DNA of 64,000 nt, taken from contig NZ_JAIPPU010000008.1 in NCBI RefSeq assembly GCF_026646375.1, forward strand, positions 104,648 through 168,647. Reading direction: 5' to 3'. Position numbers and translations under genes: made by a program. This DNA is from Acetobacterium wieringae. Lineage in GTDB: Bacteria > Bacillota > Clostridia > Eubacteriales > Eubacteriaceae. Under the pieces are notes generated by a model that worked only from the letters and a program-made list of their open reading frames with translations, had not been told where the DNA came from and did no database searches. Shown here piece after piece: positions 19,488 through 28,676 of the stretch. Numbering within the stretch: the stretch's first letter is position 1; each line of letters begins with the position of its first letter.

Positions 19488-19893
19488 AGGATTCTTTTTT
19501 AGCGTAATGTTGGAGCAAAACTTCGTGTTTGAAGTTAATAAAATCAAGAATTTCCCGCTTGCCTTCGTCGCTGGTCATGGCGTATCCGAACAGCCCCAGT
19601 AGGTCTTTCATATCCAATGGTTTAACTAATTGTTCAGCCGAGTTTAATGAACCCTCCGATTTAAGTTTAGCATCATTGAGAGATGTGGCATTGTCAGTCC
19701 GACAAAGTAAATAATCAACCGATACATCAAAATAATCAGCGATTTCAACCAGTAACTGGTTTTCAGGAAGGTTTTTATCCTTCTCGTACTTGGAAATTGA
19801 GCTCTTGTTTAAATCAAAATGCTCAGCAAAATCTTGCTGGGTCATATCCTTATTAATTCGTAGTCGTTTTAATCGGGTACCAAAAGTAGACAT
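19486..19893 (-). CDS. XRE-family transcriptional regulator
   Basis: A 135-residue protein with an N-terminal Cro/C1-type helix-turn-helix (about 5-62: GTRLKRLRINKDMTQQDFAE, then LNKSSISKYEKDKNLPENQ and YFDVSVDYLLCRTD). A short C-terminal helical extension has no recognised enzyme domain. The gene is divergent from the DEAD-box helicase gene. Nested palindromes in the 250-bp region between them, at 19945-19976, are plausible operators for this protein (inference). Nothing suggests a prophage around it. Confidence 0.85.
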   Translation of the reverse strand: MSTFGTRLKRLRINKDMTQQDFAEHFDLNKSSISKYEKDKNLPENQLLVEIADYFDVSVDYLLCRTDNATSLNDAKLKSEGSLNSAEQLVKPLDMKDLLGLFGYAMTSDEGKREILDFINFKHEVLLQHYAKKES

Positions 19894-19944
19894 CGTGTTT
19901 CCTCCAAAAAATATTCATAAACTCAGTATGAACGAATAAGATAA

Positions 19945-19976
19945 ACACATGATATGTGTATAATCGTATTATACAC
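19945..19976. promoter_or_regulatory. nested palindromic operator candidates
   Basis: ACACAT-GAT-ATGTGT (19945-19959) overlaps GTGTATAAT-CGT-ATTATACAC (19956-19976), a perfect 9-bp inverted repeat. The second contains a TATAAT on each strand, so a bound regulator would cover -10 elements in both directions. It lies 52 bp upstream of the XRE start. Confidence 0.6.
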
Positions 19977-20084
19977 TATTCGTATACTTGCTGGCTAGAA
20001 ATTTTATACAAAGGTGCAAAACCGGAAATAATTCAAATTCCACATGAAACAGAAGCACTATTTCTTAATAAATCTAAAACAAAC

Positions 20085-20113
20085 TTGCGTTATCGTTTCA
20101 TTTGGTTTAAAAT
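20085..20113 (+). promoter_or_regulatory. promoter of the DEAD-box helicase gene
   Basis: TTGCGT (20085-20090), 17 bp, TAAAAT (20108-20113), 31 bp before the ATG. Confidence 0.6.
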
Positions 20114-20144
20114 AAGATGTTATATATTCGAGAAAGGATACTAA

Positions 20145-21806
20145 ATGAAATTTACAGAATTAGAAATTAATGAACAATTACTGCAAGGCATCGAAGAAAT
20201 GGGCTTTGTAGAAATGACCGAAATCCAGGAGCGAGCGATACCACAATTGATGATGGGAGGAGACCTCATTGGAAAATCGCAAACCGGAACAGGAAAAACT
20301 GTTGCCTTTGCAATTCCAGCCATTACAAAGCTTGACCCTTCCATAAAGAAAGTACAAGTTTTAGTTCTATGCCCAACCCGTGAGTTGGCAGTACAGGTCT
20401 CAGACGAGTTTAGAAAAGTAATAAAATACCAGAAAGGCGTAAAAGTTCTGCCGATTTTTGGTGGGGCATCCATTGAAGGTCAAATCAGAGACCTTAAATC
20501 CGGGGTTCAGATCGTCGTTGGCACCCCCGGCCGGGTAATGGATCATATGCGTCGAAAAACCTTGAAACTGCACGATGTTTCGATGGTGGTGCTGGACGAA
20601 GCAGATGAAATGTTAAACATGGGATTCCGGGAAGATATTGAATTGATTCTCGATGAAATTGACCATGATATTCAGACTGTGTTATTCTCAGCGACGATGC
20701 CAAAACCAATTTTAAAAATTGCTGAAACCTATCAAAAAAATCCGGTAATGATTGAAATTTCGCCAAAAACGATGGTGGCTACCAGCATTGAGCAGAAATA
20801 CTTTAACATCAGTGATCACCATAAGTTTGAAGCGTTAACCCGATTACTGGATGTTTACAAACCCCAGCGATCGCTTATTTTTTGTAACACCAAAAAATAT
20901 GTTGATGAAATCACCGATGATCTGAAAAAATTGGGTTATTCGGTTGACAAGATTCATGGTGACATGCGTCAAATGTCTAGAATGGCGGTATTAAAAGATT
21001 TCAGTCGCGGTAAACTGAATATCCTGGTGGCAACCGATGTGGCGGCCCGGGGGATTGATGTGGATGATGTGGATATTGTCTTTAACTACGATGTGCCAGA
21101 CAATGAAGAATACTACGTCCATCGAATTGGTCGAACCGGCCGGGCGGGTAAAAGCGGAATTTCCCTGACCCTGGCACGATCAAGAGATCAGTTCAGACTC
21201 AAAAAGATTACGGATTACACTAAAAAAAGTATCGAACGGGATCTGATTCCTACCAGTGAAGTCATCAATGACATAAAGATAGCCCACTTCCACGAACGCT
21301 TTAAAATTCGGGCTGAAAAAGGCACTGAAAAAGGCAGCCTGGATACCTACTTGAAAATTATTGACGACTTGGTTGAAAAAGGTTACACCGCCGAAACCAT
21401 TGCTGCAGTGCTGTTACAGGCCCAGTTACCGCTGTCAGAAGCCGAAGATCTGAATACTGTGGAGCGCCGTCCCCGACGGAGCGATGCTGGTCCTCGCCGG
21501 GATGGACGGGGTCGTCGTGATGGGGGATCCAGAGATGGTGGCTCTCGTCGTGTTGGCCCAGAAAAAACAAAACGATTGTTTATTAGTGTCGGCGAAAAGG
21601 ATCATGCCCAAAAACGGGATATTCTGGGAGCAATCTGCGGTGAATGCGGAATTCCATCGTCAGCAGTGGGTAATATTGACATGTATGATAAGTTTACCTT
21701 TGTTGATGTGGATGAAGAGCAAGCGAAAAAAGTCGAAAAGAAACTAAACGGAAAAATAATCAAAGAACGTAAAGTGAAAGTTGAAATTTCTAAAAAGAAG
21801 AAATAA
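20145..21806 (+). CDS. DEAD-box RNA helicase (CshA/DbpA-like)
   Basis: A 553-residue ATP-dependent RNA helicase. Q-motif region, Walker A SQTGTGKT (45-52), PTRELAVQV, GTPGRVMDHM, DEAD box VLDEADEMLNMGF, SATMPK and HRIGRTGRAG are all present. The C-terminal part has an Arg/Gly-rich linker (RRDGRGRRDGGSRDGG) followed by a DbpA-type RNA-binding domain (KRLFISVGEKD ... GKIIKERKVKVE) and a lysine tail. That domain suggests a role on rRNA or cold-shock RNA; the exact substrate is not readable. GAAAGGA precedes the ATG. Confidence 0.94.
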   Translation: MKFTELEINEQLLQGIEEMGFVEMTEIQERAIPQLMMGGDLIGKSQTGTGKTVAFAIPAITKLDPSIKKVQVLVLCPTRELAVQVSDEFRKVIKYQKGVKVLPIFGGASIEGQIRDLKSGVQIVVGTPGRVMDHMRRKTLKLHDVSMVVLDEADEMLNMGFREDIELILDEIDHDIQTVLFSATMPKPILKIAETYQKNPVMIEISPKTMVATSIEQKYFNISDHHKFEALTRLLDVYKPQRSLIFCNTKKYVDEITDDLKKLGYSVDKIHGDMRQMSRMAVLKDFSRGKLNILVATDVAARGIDVDDVDIVFNYDVPDNEEYYVHRIGRTGRAGKSGISLTLARSRDQFRLKKITDYTKKSIERDLIPTSEVINDIKIAHFHERFKIRAEKGTEKGSLDTYLKIIDDLVEKGYTAETIAAVLLQAQLPLSEAEDLNTVERRPRRSDAGPRRDGRGRRDGGSRDGGSRRVGPEKTKRLFISVGEKDHAQKRDILGAICGECGIPSSAVGNIDMYDKFTFVDVDEEQAKKVEKKLNGKIIKERKVKVEISKKKK

Positions 21807-21896
21807 TTAGATTTTGGAACCTGGGTGTGAGGCTGACATTGTCCTTGGATCCGGGTTTTTTGATACAGTATTCAGAAAAAACAGAGGAGGTGCCCT

Positions 21897-23288
21897 ATGA
21901 AAGACACACAAACAGAAAAAAGGAACAAACTGGGCGTCGTTCCAATTCCGAAGCTGCTTTTTTCAATGTCCATACCGGCAATCATTTCAATGATGATTCA
22001 GGCTTTATATAATATTGTCGACAGTATCTTTGTGGCGCAAATCGGGGAAGAAGCACTAACGGCGGTTTCTCTGGCGTTTCCGATTCAGATGATTATTATC
22101 TCCTGTTTTGTCGGTCTGGGAGTTGGGATTAATTCAGCCATATCCAGACGGCTGGGTCAGAATAAAAACAGCGAGGCGGCCAACGTGGCTGAGCATGGTT
22201 TCTTACTGGCGATTTTAATCGCCGCCGTGTTGGGAATTCTGGGATTCTTTACGGCAGAAGCGTTTATCAGTCTGTTCACTGACAGTAGCAACATCATTGC
22301 TCAAGGTCGCGCTTATTTGATGATCGTCACGGTGTTCTGTTTTGGTAGTTTTATTACCCAGGCAGCTTTTTCAACCCTCCAGGGAACGGGTGAAATGATT
22401 CAACCGATGGTGGGTCAGATTATTGGTGCAGTGACAAATATTATTCTGGATCCGATTATGATTTTCGGGTGGTTTGGATTTCCGGCCATGGGAGTAGCCG
22501 GTGCGGCCATTGCCACGGTCATCGGTCAGCTCTTTGGGATGGTTTATATGCTTTTGATTGTTTTTAAAAGCGGAAAGTCGTATCTCAAACTGGATTATCA
22601 GGTGTTTCACTATGACACAAAAATCGTCAAAGATATCTTTAAAGTCGGTTTGCCAGCGGCGATTATGCAGGGATTGGCCTCGCTGATGATTACTGGATAC
22701 AATCTGATCCTGGCAGGATTTGGGATGTCGGCGGTGGCAGTTTTCGGGGTTTACTTCAAAATTCAGTCGGTCATCTTTATGCCCATCTTTGGATTGGGAC
22801 AGGGGGCCATGCCCATCTTCGGTTTTAATTTTGGGGCCAGAAACCGGGAACGGTTCAATGAAACCCTAAAGGTCGCAATTACCGCGGCGCTCTCAATTAT
22901 GATCATTGGCACAGTGCTGTTCTGGCTTTTCCCGGCGCAGATTATGATGGCGTTTAATCCGTCGGAAGAAATGATGGAAATCGGGATCAACTGTCTGCGC
23001 AGCATCAGTCTGGCTTTTCCATTGGCGGGGATTTCGATTATGCTCAGTGTCAGTTTTCAGGCTATCGGGAAAGCTTATGTCAGCATGATTGCTTCCTTCA
23101 TCCGCCAGATGGTTGTACTTCTTCCGGTTACCTATCTGTTGGCTCAGGCCGGCGGACTGGCCTGGGTCTGGTATGGATTTTTCATCTCGGAAATCGTTTG
23201 TCTGGCGTATGAGCTGTTCATGTATCGGTGGTATCAGCGAACCATCTTTGATACCTGGGAGGCGGCTCCGGTCACCGTACAAAACTAA
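21897..23288 (+). CDS. MATE-family efflux transporter
   Basis: A 463-residue polytopic membrane protein with about twelve hydrophobic segments in two homologous halves, the MATE pattern (ion-coupled export of drugs or metabolites). The N-terminal half contains PKLLFSMSIPAIISMMIQ and ALYNIVDSIFVAQIGEEAL, diagnostic of the DinF/NorM-like branch. GAGGAGGTG lies 5 nt before ATG 21897. It follows the helicase after 90 nt and ends at a bidirectional terminator. Substrate unknown. Confidence 0.92.
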   Translation: MKDTQTEKRNKLGVVPIPKLLFSMSIPAIISMMIQALYNIVDSIFVAQIGEEALTAVSLAFPIQMIIISCFVGLGVGINSAISRRLGQNKNSEAANVAEHGFLLAILIAAVLGILGFFTAEAFISLFTDSSNIIAQGRAYLMIVTVFCFGSFITQAAFSTLQGTGEMIQPMVGQIIGAVTNIILDPIMIFGWFGFPAMGVAGAAIATVIGQLFGMVYMLLIVFKSGKSYLKLDYQVFHYDTKIVKDIFKVGLPAAIMQGLASLMITGYNLILAGFGMSAVAVFGVYFKIQSVIFMPIFGLGQGAMPIFGFNFGARNRERFNETLKVAITAALSIMIIGTVLFWLFPAQIMMAFNPSEEMMEIGINCLRSISLAFPLAGISIMLSVSFQAIGKAYVSMIASFIRQMVVLLPVTYLLAQAGGLAWVWYGFFISEIVCLAYELFMYRWYQRTIFDTWEAAPVTVQN

Positions 23289-23301
23289 TACAACAAAAAT
23301 G

Positions 23302-23342
23302 AAAAGATCTGCTTCAGGCATTTGCCCAAAGCAGATCTTTTG
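23302..23342. terminator. bidirectional terminator between the MATE gene and mrnC
   Basis: AAAGATCTGCTT and AAGCAGATCTTT pair over 12 bp, with an inner GGCATTTGCC hairpin. A-run and T-run flank it. Confidence 0.85.
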
Positions 23343-23804
23343 TTAGTTGAGGCTTTGATTGATAATCGCAATGCTCTGAATAATCAGGGCATTCATCCGT
23401 TCCCGTTCACCACAAAGAAAAAGGTAGCCAATTAGGGTTTCAAAACCGGTGGCATAGCGGTAGTCAGACGGGTTGGCATTCCTGGGAACCTGAGAGGCGG
23501 TATTGCGGCCCCGCTTAACCATCCGCACTTCGGCTTCAGAAAGCTGCGGTAGCAGCTCCCGGATGATTTGTGCCTGGGCACTGGCCCGGACATAGCGGAT
23601 GGAGGTTTTGGTCATGAAGTTGACGTTCTGGTGACCACAGCCAAGCAGGTATTTTCGAATCATATCAGAATAAATCCCATCGCCGAGATAGGCCAGGGCC
23701 AGGGGATTCATGGCAGCGGCCTGTTCAATGGTATAGCTTTTTTCGATGGTGGCCTGAATGATAGAAAGGGTGTCAGGATCTGGGGAGGTCAGGCTTTTTT
23801 CCAT
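23343..23804 (-). CDS. mrnC: mini-ribonuclease III
   Basis: A 153-residue catalytic RNase III domain without an RNA-binding domain, as in B. subtilis MrnC, which matures 23S rRNA. The motif [19 protein letters not shown] carries the conserved Asp and Tyr; the C-terminal EvR-type pattern is [20 protein letters not shown] and [11 protein letters not shown] with the second acidic residue. Its start overlaps the end of cysS by 16 nt, which matches the cysS-mrnC pairing in many Firmicutes. Confidence 0.92.
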   Translation of the reverse strand: MEKSLTSPDPDTLSIIQATIEKSYTIEQAAAMNPLALAYLGDGIYSDMIRKYLLGCGHQNVNFMTKTSIRYVRASAQAQIIRELLPQLSEAEVRMVKRGRNTASQVPRNANPSDYRYATGFETLIGYLFLCGERERMNALIIQSIAIINQSLN

Positions 23805-25186
23805 TTAACACCTTCCCGGGTATCCTCCAATACAATGCCTTTGGCCAGCAGTTCATCACGGATTTCGTCAGCCCGCTTAAAATCTTTGGCTTTGCGGGCG
23901 GCCTGTCGCTGGGCAATCAGCTCTTCCACCGCCTCATCCAGATTGGTTTCTTTTTCTTTTACTGCCAGTCCTAAAACACCGGTGAGTTCGGCAAAAATAT
24001 TCTGGCCGGCAATGATTGCCGCTTTGGAAGAAGTGGCATCAAGGTTGGAATTTAAATCCCGAACCAACTCAAAAATAACGGCGATGGCATCAGCGGTGTT
24101 GATGTCGTCGTCCATGGCAGCAATAAAATCGTTTTTGTATTTGGACAGAGAATCAATCCAAACCTGTTCGGCTTCGGTGGCTGCCTTTGCGGTGGCGTTT
24201 TCCAGCAGGAAGATCATCTGGAATTTGGCGGTATATAAACGTTCCAGGGCACTGGCGGCCTGTTTTAGCAGCGGTTCGCTAAAGTTAACCGGGCTGCGGT
24301 AATGTGCCATCAGCAAGAACATCCGGACCGCTTCCAGATCGAAGGTTTTGGCAATATCCCGGACGGTGAAGAAGTTGCCCTTGGACTTGGACATTTTCTC
24401 GTTGTCGATATTGATATAACCGTTGTGTACCCAATAGTTGGCAAAGGGTTTACCGCAGCAGCCTTCCGATTGGGCAATTTCATTTTCGTGGTGGGGGAAG
24501 ATCAGATCCTGGCCGCCGCCGTGAATATCAATGGTTTCACCGAGGTGTTTTTTGGACATCGCCGAACATTCAATGTGCCAGCCTGGTCGTCCCTGGCCCC
24601 AGGGACTTTCCCAATAGGGTTCGCCATCTTTTTTCTTTTTCCATAGGGCGAAATCCAGGGGACTGTTTTTTTCGTCATTGACATCAATTCGGGCGCCGGA
24701 TTTCAAATCATCAATGGATTGTTTGGACAGTTTACCATAATCGTTAAAGGCATCGACACGGTAGTAGACATTGCCATCGACGTTATAGGCAAGTCCCTTT
24801 TCTTCCAGGGTTTTGATCATATCAATGATTTCTGGAATGTGTTCGCTGACCTTGGGATGAACCGAAGCCCGTTTGATGCCCAGAGCATCCGCATCGGTGA
24901 AGTATTCCTTGATGTATTTTTCCGAAACATCACCTGGCGAAATCCCTTCTTCGTGACTACGGTTGATGATTTTATCATCAACATCGGTAAAATTCTGGAT
25001 AAAGGTGACCTCATAACCGGTATATTCCAAAAAACGGCGCAGCACGTCAAAAACGATGAAGGGACGGGCGTTGCCGATATGAAAATAGTTGTAAACAGTC
25101 GGGCCGCAGGAATACATCCGCACTTTGCCCGCTTCAATCGGGATGAAGGTTTCTTTCTGCTGGGTCAGGGTATTATATAATTTCAT
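23789..25186 (-). CDS. cysS: cysteinyl-tRNA synthetase
   Basis: A 465-residue class I synthetase. Zinc ligand Cys27 lies in [19 protein letters not shown], which also holds the HIGH-type motif (HIGN). [12 protein letters not shown] and [11 protein letters not shown] carry the other zinc-site residues, and [10 protein letters not shown] is the KMSKS loop. The frame is open to a TTG at 25195, but the ribosome site GAAAGG abuts that codon, so ATG 25186 with 9-nt spacing is preferred. No T-box leader is visible upstream. Confidence 0.96.
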   Translation of the reverse strand: MKLYNTLTQQKETFIPIEAGKVRMYSCGPTVYNYFHIGNARPFIVFDVLRRFLEYTGYEVTFIQNFTDVDDKIINRSHEEGISPGDVSEKYIKEYFTDADALGIKRASVHPKVSEHIPEIIDMIKTLEEKGLAYNVDGNVYYRVDAFNDYGKLSKQSIDDLKSGARIDVNDEKNSPLDFALWKKKKDGEPYWESPWGQGRPGWHIECSAMSKKHLGETIDIHGGGQDLIFPHHENEIAQSEGCCGKPFANYWVHNGYINIDNEKMSKSKGNFFTVRDIAKTFDLEAVRMFLLMAHYRSPVNFSEPLLKQAASALERLYTAKFQMIFLLENATAKAATEAEQVWIDSLSKYKNDFIAAMDDDINTADAIAVIFELVRDLNSNLDATSSKAAIIAGQNIFAELTGVLGLAVKEKETNLDEAVEELIAQRQAARKAKDFKRADEIRDELLAKGIVLEDTREGVKWKKA

Positions 25187-25237
25187 AAAGTACAACCTTT
25201 CAATTTATTTCTTTACAGCAATGTGTTATGATAACAT

Positions 25238-25268
25238 ATTATACACTAAAGATAAGATTAAGTGTCAA
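25238..25268 (-). promoter_or_regulatory. cysS promoter
   Basis: On the minus strand, TTGACA (25268-25263) and TATAAT (25243-25238) match consensus, with a long 19-bp spacer. Confidence 0.55.
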
Positions 25269-25341
25269 TGGATAAAATTTTTTAGGAAGAAAATTTCTTT
25301 ATCATCCCAGATGAATAACAAGAAATGAAAGAGGAATCTCC

Positions 25342-25632
25342 ATGGAAGCAAATGCAAAAAGAAAAGTCCTGGCCCAGGCGATTTTAGCCCTAGAAACCGA
25401 AGAGGATTGTAATCTGTTACTGGAAGACCTGTGTACCATAAAAGAAATTGAAGACATGGCTCACCGTTTTGAAATTGCCTACTTGCTGTCCCAGGGAAAA
25501 ACCTTTATCGATGTCGAAAAACTGACCGGGGCCAGCTCGGCCACGATCAGCCGGGTTAACCGCTGCCTCAAACATGGCAAAGGCTACCGTAACATCATCG
25601 AAAAAATGAAAAAGGACCATACATTGGAATAG
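25342..25632 (+). CDS. YerC/TrpR-related DNA-binding protein
   Basis: A 96-residue protein of the YerC/YecD family, distantly related to the Trp repressor. The family core is present: LLEDLCTIKEIEDMAHRFE, LLSQGKTFIDVEKLTGASSA and TISRVNRCLKHG, the last two forming the helix-turn-helix. Ligand and targets are unknown. GAGGA precedes the ATG. It is divergent from cysS and 40 nt upstream of the aminotransferase gene, which may be in the same unit. Confidence 0.88.
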   Translation: MEANAKRKVLAQAILALETEEDCNLLLEDLCTIKEIEDMAHRFEIAYLLSQGKTFIDVEKLTGASSATISRVNRCLKHGKGYRNIIEKMKKDHTLE

Positions 25633-25672
25633 TCTTATCTAAAATTTAATATTAAAGGAGTTGAGTGTAGTG

Positions 25673-26890
25673 ATGAAAGCTGTGAAGAAGTCAAAGAAGT
25701 TGGACAACGTTTGTTATGATATTAGAGGACCGGTGGTTGATGAGGCGGATCGCATGGAGCGGGACGGCATTGACATTATTATGCTCAATACAGGTAATAC
25801 AGCCCCCTTTAATTTAAATGCCCCGGATGAAATTATTCAGGATATTAAATATAACATGAAAACCGCTGAAGGATACTGTAATTCACAGGGGATCTTTTCG
25901 GCCCGAAAGGCCGTGGTTCAGCATTATCAAACCAAGGGTCTGATGGATCTGAAGGTTGATGATGTTTTTCTGGGTAATGGGGTCAGTGAGCTGATTCTTT
26001 TTTGTATGCAGGCGCTGTTAGACAATGGTGACGAAATTCTGGTGCCGGCACCGGATTACCCGCTGTGGTCGGCTGCCGTCAATCTGTCGGGTGGCAATGC
26101 AGTATATTACACTTGTGACGAAGAAGACGACTGGAATCCCAGTCTTTCGGATATTGCCAGTAAGATTACCCCCAATACCAAGGGGATTGTCGTCATCAAC
26201 CCCAATAACCCCACTGGTGCCCTTTATCCCCGGGAGATTTTAGAAGGGATTGTCGATCTGGCGGTGGAAAATGATCTGATTATCTTCGCCGATGAAATTT
26301 ATGACCGGATTCTCTATGATGATAATGTTCATATCCCGATGTCAACCCTCACCGAAGATGTATTGGTGGTAACCCTCAATGGCTTGTCCAAATCCCATCG
26401 GATTCCCGGTTATCGGGTCGGTTGGATGATTCTGACCGGCAATAAGGAGGGCGCAAAGGACTATATCGAAGGGATTAAAATGCTTTCCAATATGCGAATG
26501 TGCTCCAATGTTCCGGGACAGCATGCGATCCAGACCTCACTCGGTGGCTATCAGAGCATGAATGACCTGCTCAAGCCCGGCGGACGGCTCTATGAACAGC
26601 GGGAGATTGTCTGTAAGCGGATCAATGCGATTCCGGGCTTGTCCTGTGTCAAACCCAAGGCCGGATTTTATGTCTTTCCTAAAATTGATACCGAAATGTT
26701 TAATATCACCAGTGATGTCCAGTTTGCCCTGGATTTTCTAAAAGAAGAACATGTCCTGATGGTTCAGGGAACCGGCTTTAACTGGCCAAATCCGGATCAT
26801 TTCAGAATCGTTTTTTTACCGCACCCTGAAGATCTGATTGAAACCATGGATCGACTGGAACGGTTTATGGCAACCTACCGTCAAGAATAA
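25673..26890 (+). CDS. fold-type I PLP-dependent aminotransferase (AlaA/AlaT-like)
   Basis: About 405 residues. The family pattern is NPNNPTGALYPREILE, ADEIYDRILYDD and the PLP-lysine segment NGLSKSHRIPGYRVGW, closest by recall to alanine-synthesising AlaA/AlaT enzymes (pyruvate + glutamate). Amino-donor and acceptor are inferred only. AAAGGAG (25654-25660) is 9 nt before GTG 25670 and 12 nt before ATG 25673; either could start it. Length and motifs are intact. Confidence 0.87.
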   Translation: MKAVKKSKKLDNVCYDIRGPVVDEADRMERDGIDIIMLNTGNTAPFNLNAPDEIIQDIKYNMKTAEGYCNSQGIFSARKAVVQHYQTKGLMDLKVDDVFLGNGVSELILFCMQALLDNGDEILVPAPDYPLWSAAVNLSGGNAVYYTCDEEDDWNPSLSDIASKITPNTKGIVVINPNNPTGALYPREILEGIVDLAVENDLIIFADEIYDRILYDDNVHIPMSTLTEDVLVVTLNGLSKSHRIPGYRVGWMILTGNKEGAKDYIEGIKMLSNMRMCSNVPGQHAIQTSLGGYQSMNDLLKPGGRLYEQREIVCKRINAIPGLSCVKPKAGFYVFPKIDTEMFNITSDVQFALDFLKEEHVLMVQGTGFNWPNPDHFRIVFLPHPEDLIETMDRLERFMATYRQE

Positions 26891-26909
26891 AATTTAGAAT
26901 GGAATAATA

Positions 26910-27221
26910 ATGAAAAAACAATTAGTGAAAAGTAAAAAAAGGGCCATTCTGGCCGGTGTTTGTGCTGGTCTTGGTGAATACTGCAACATTTCGCCCTGGG
27001 TTTTCAGAGGGTTGTTCCTGTTGCCCTTCGTGCTCCGGTTTGTACCGGGAATCCTCAGCATCATTGTCTATATTCTTCTGGCAGTGGTTCTCCCCGGAAA
27101 TAAGCGGATTGAGGATCAGGATGTCGTTGAAGTGGATTATGAAATTATCGATGATAACAGCGACGAAGAGATCATTGATTTTAGTAACGAAAAGACGGGA
27201 TCCGAAGAAAAGGTTGATTAA
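26910..27221 (+). CDS. PspC-domain membrane protein
   Basis: A 103-residue protein. The N-terminal half is a PspC domain (KKRAILAGVCAGLGEY ... SPWVFRGLFLLPF) with one or two membrane segments ending at about residue 64. The tail is very acidic (DDNSDEEIID). PspC-type proteins take part in envelope-stress responses in some bacteria; small stand-alone forms like this are common in clostridia and of uncertain role. The stop is 1 nt from the tsaE start. Confidence 0.85.
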   Translation: MKKQLVKSKKRAILAGVCAGLGEYCNISPWVFRGLFLLPFVLRFVPGILSIIVYILLAVVLPGNKRIEDQDVVEVDYEIIDDNSDEEIIDFSNEKTGSEEKVD

Positions 27222-27222
27222 G

Positions 27223-27684
27223 ATGTTGGAGAAACGAATTATTTCAAAATCAAGTCAGGATACATATGATTTTGGTAAACAGTTGGGGGAAGCGATACGC
27301 TTCCCCCTGATTATTTTTTTACACGGTGGAATGGGTGCTGGAAAAACCCTGTTTTCAAAAGGATTTGTAGCTGGTATGGGTCTTTTGGACGAGGTGACCA
27401 GTCCCACCTATACGATTGTCAATGAATATGGCAACCCGCCCCGGGTTTTTCATTTTGATTTATACCGGCTTCAGGATCCCGATGAGCTTTATGAGATGGG
27501 TTTTGATGACTATCTCAGTCAGGGGTGTACCCTGTTGCTGGAGTGGCCGGATCTGGTCTTGGAAGAAGCGTTTGAACCCAGGTTGGAAATTAGCCTGGAA
27601 TCAAAGCTGGAGACACCTGACCAACGGGAAATAATTCTGAGAACCGACAATCAGAAAGTGGCGCAGATATTAAATTCGCTGTAG
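27223..27684 (+). CDS. tsaE: tRNA threonylcarbamoyladenosine biosynthesis ATPase TsaE
   Basis: A 153-residue P-loop ATPase needed with TsaB and TsaD for t6A37 formation on ANN-decoding tRNAs. Walker A is LHGGMGAGKTLFSKG; SPTYTIVNEY, HFDLYRL and LLLEWPD are typical TsaE stretches. The reading frame is open back to 26956 within pspC, but homology begins at ATG 27223, 1 nt after the pspC stop. The usual partners tsaB and rimI do not follow; ispD comes next. Confidence 0.92.
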   Translation: MLEKRIISKSSQDTYDFGKQLGEAIRFPLIIFLHGGMGAGKTLFSKGFVAGMGLLDEVTSPTYTIVNEYGNPPRVFHFDLYRLQDPDELYEMGFDDYLSQGCTLLLEWPDLVLEEAFEPRLEISLESKLETPDQREIILRTDNQKVAQILNSL

Positions 27685-27783
27685 AAAAATTGCAAAAAAT
27701 CATTTGGCAAAAACGTGGGTATAACTGGTTGGTTGTCAGTGACTGAAAGCGTTAAGCGAATAATTAATGATAAGGTGGCAAAT

Positions 27784-28488
27784 ATGGAAAAAGTGTTAAC
27801 CAGTGTGGTCATTCCCGCTGCCGGATTGGGTCGGCGGATGAATGCATCTGTCAGCAAACAGTATCTGCAGTTGAACGGAAAACCGATTTTAGCCCATACT
27901 CTGGATGTTTTTGAAAAATGTTCGCTGATCGACGAAATTGTGCTGGTCATCAATCCCGAAGAACAGCAGCTGTGTCAGGATCAGGTCATCGGGGTCTATT
28001 CCTATAGCAAGGTCAAAGTAGTGGCTGGCGGCGACACCCGGCAGGCGTCGGTTTATGCCGGACTAAAGGCGGTGAATCGGAAAACCCGGATTGTCCTGAT
28101 CCACGATGGGGCCAGACCGCTGATTAGTGACTCGGTCATCGGCAGGAGCATTGAAGAAACCATCAAGTATCGAGCTACGGTGGTGGGGGTGCCAGCTAAA
28201 AACACCATCAAGGTGATTAATGACGATGGTTTTGTTGAAGCGACCCCGGATCGAAATTATCTGGTGGAAATTCAAACCCCTCAAACCTTTGATTATGATC
28301 TGATCAAAGAGGCCCACCAGAAAGCGCTTGAATCAGGCGTATCTGGGACAGACGATGCTTTTCTGGTAGAATGGCTGAAGATCCCGGTTAAAATTGTGGT
28401 TGGCGACTATACCAATATCAAAATCACTACCCCGGAGGATTTAACTGTCGCTGAATCGATTATTAAGGAAATGGCTGAAAGCCAATGA
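27784..28488 (+). CDS. ispD: 2-C-methyl-D-erythritol 4-phosphate cytidylyltransferase
   Basis: A 234-residue enzyme of the MEP isoprenoid pathway (MEP + CTP to CDP-ME). N-terminal nucleotide loop VIPAAGLGRRM with SKQYLQLNGKPILAHTL, then VLIHDGARPL and TPQTFDYDL near the C-terminus, all as in the family. AAGGTGG lies 5 nt before ATG 27784; the frame is open to 27715 but with no ribosome site. Its presence shows that isoprenoids are made by the MEP route. Confidence 0.95.
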   Translation: MEKVLTSVVIPAAGLGRRMNASVSKQYLQLNGKPILAHTLDVFEKCSLIDEIVLVINPEEQQLCQDQVIGVYSYSKVKVVAGGDTRQASVYAGLKAVNRKTRIVLIHDGARPLISDSVIGRSIEETIKYRATVVGVPAKNTIKVINDDGFVEATPDRNYLVEIQTPQTFDYDLIKEAHQKALESGVSGTDDAFLVEWLKIPVKIVVGDYTNIKITTPEDLTVAESIIKEMAESQ

Positions 28489-28519
28489 TCGGGCATAAAA
28501 ATTAAAAGTTTATTAATAG

Positions 28520-28581
28520 AAATAAAGAATGAGGTGAAAAATACTGTTATTTTAGGCAGTTTTTCGCTTCATTCTTTATTT
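28520..28581 (+). terminator. long A/U-rich hairpin after ispD
   Basis: AAATAAAGAATGA...GAAAAA..CTG pairs with CAGTTTTTCGCTTCATTCTTTATTT over more than 20 bp with small bulges. There is only a weak T-run, so termination is likely but not certain. Confidence 0.6.
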
Positions 28582-28676
28582 ATTGGGGAATAAAAGATAT
28601 AATGGAAAAGTATGAAACAAAATGCTAAGGGTTATTCACCTTTTTAAAAATAAATAGTGAAAATGTGGAGGAAACC

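Noticed and set aside
24302..25180. Plus-strand ORFs opposite cysS
   Set aside because: They are antisense shadows of a clearly conserved gene.
25187..25341. T-box leader upstream of cysS
   Set aside because: The space is too short and shows no T-box sequence or specifier stem.
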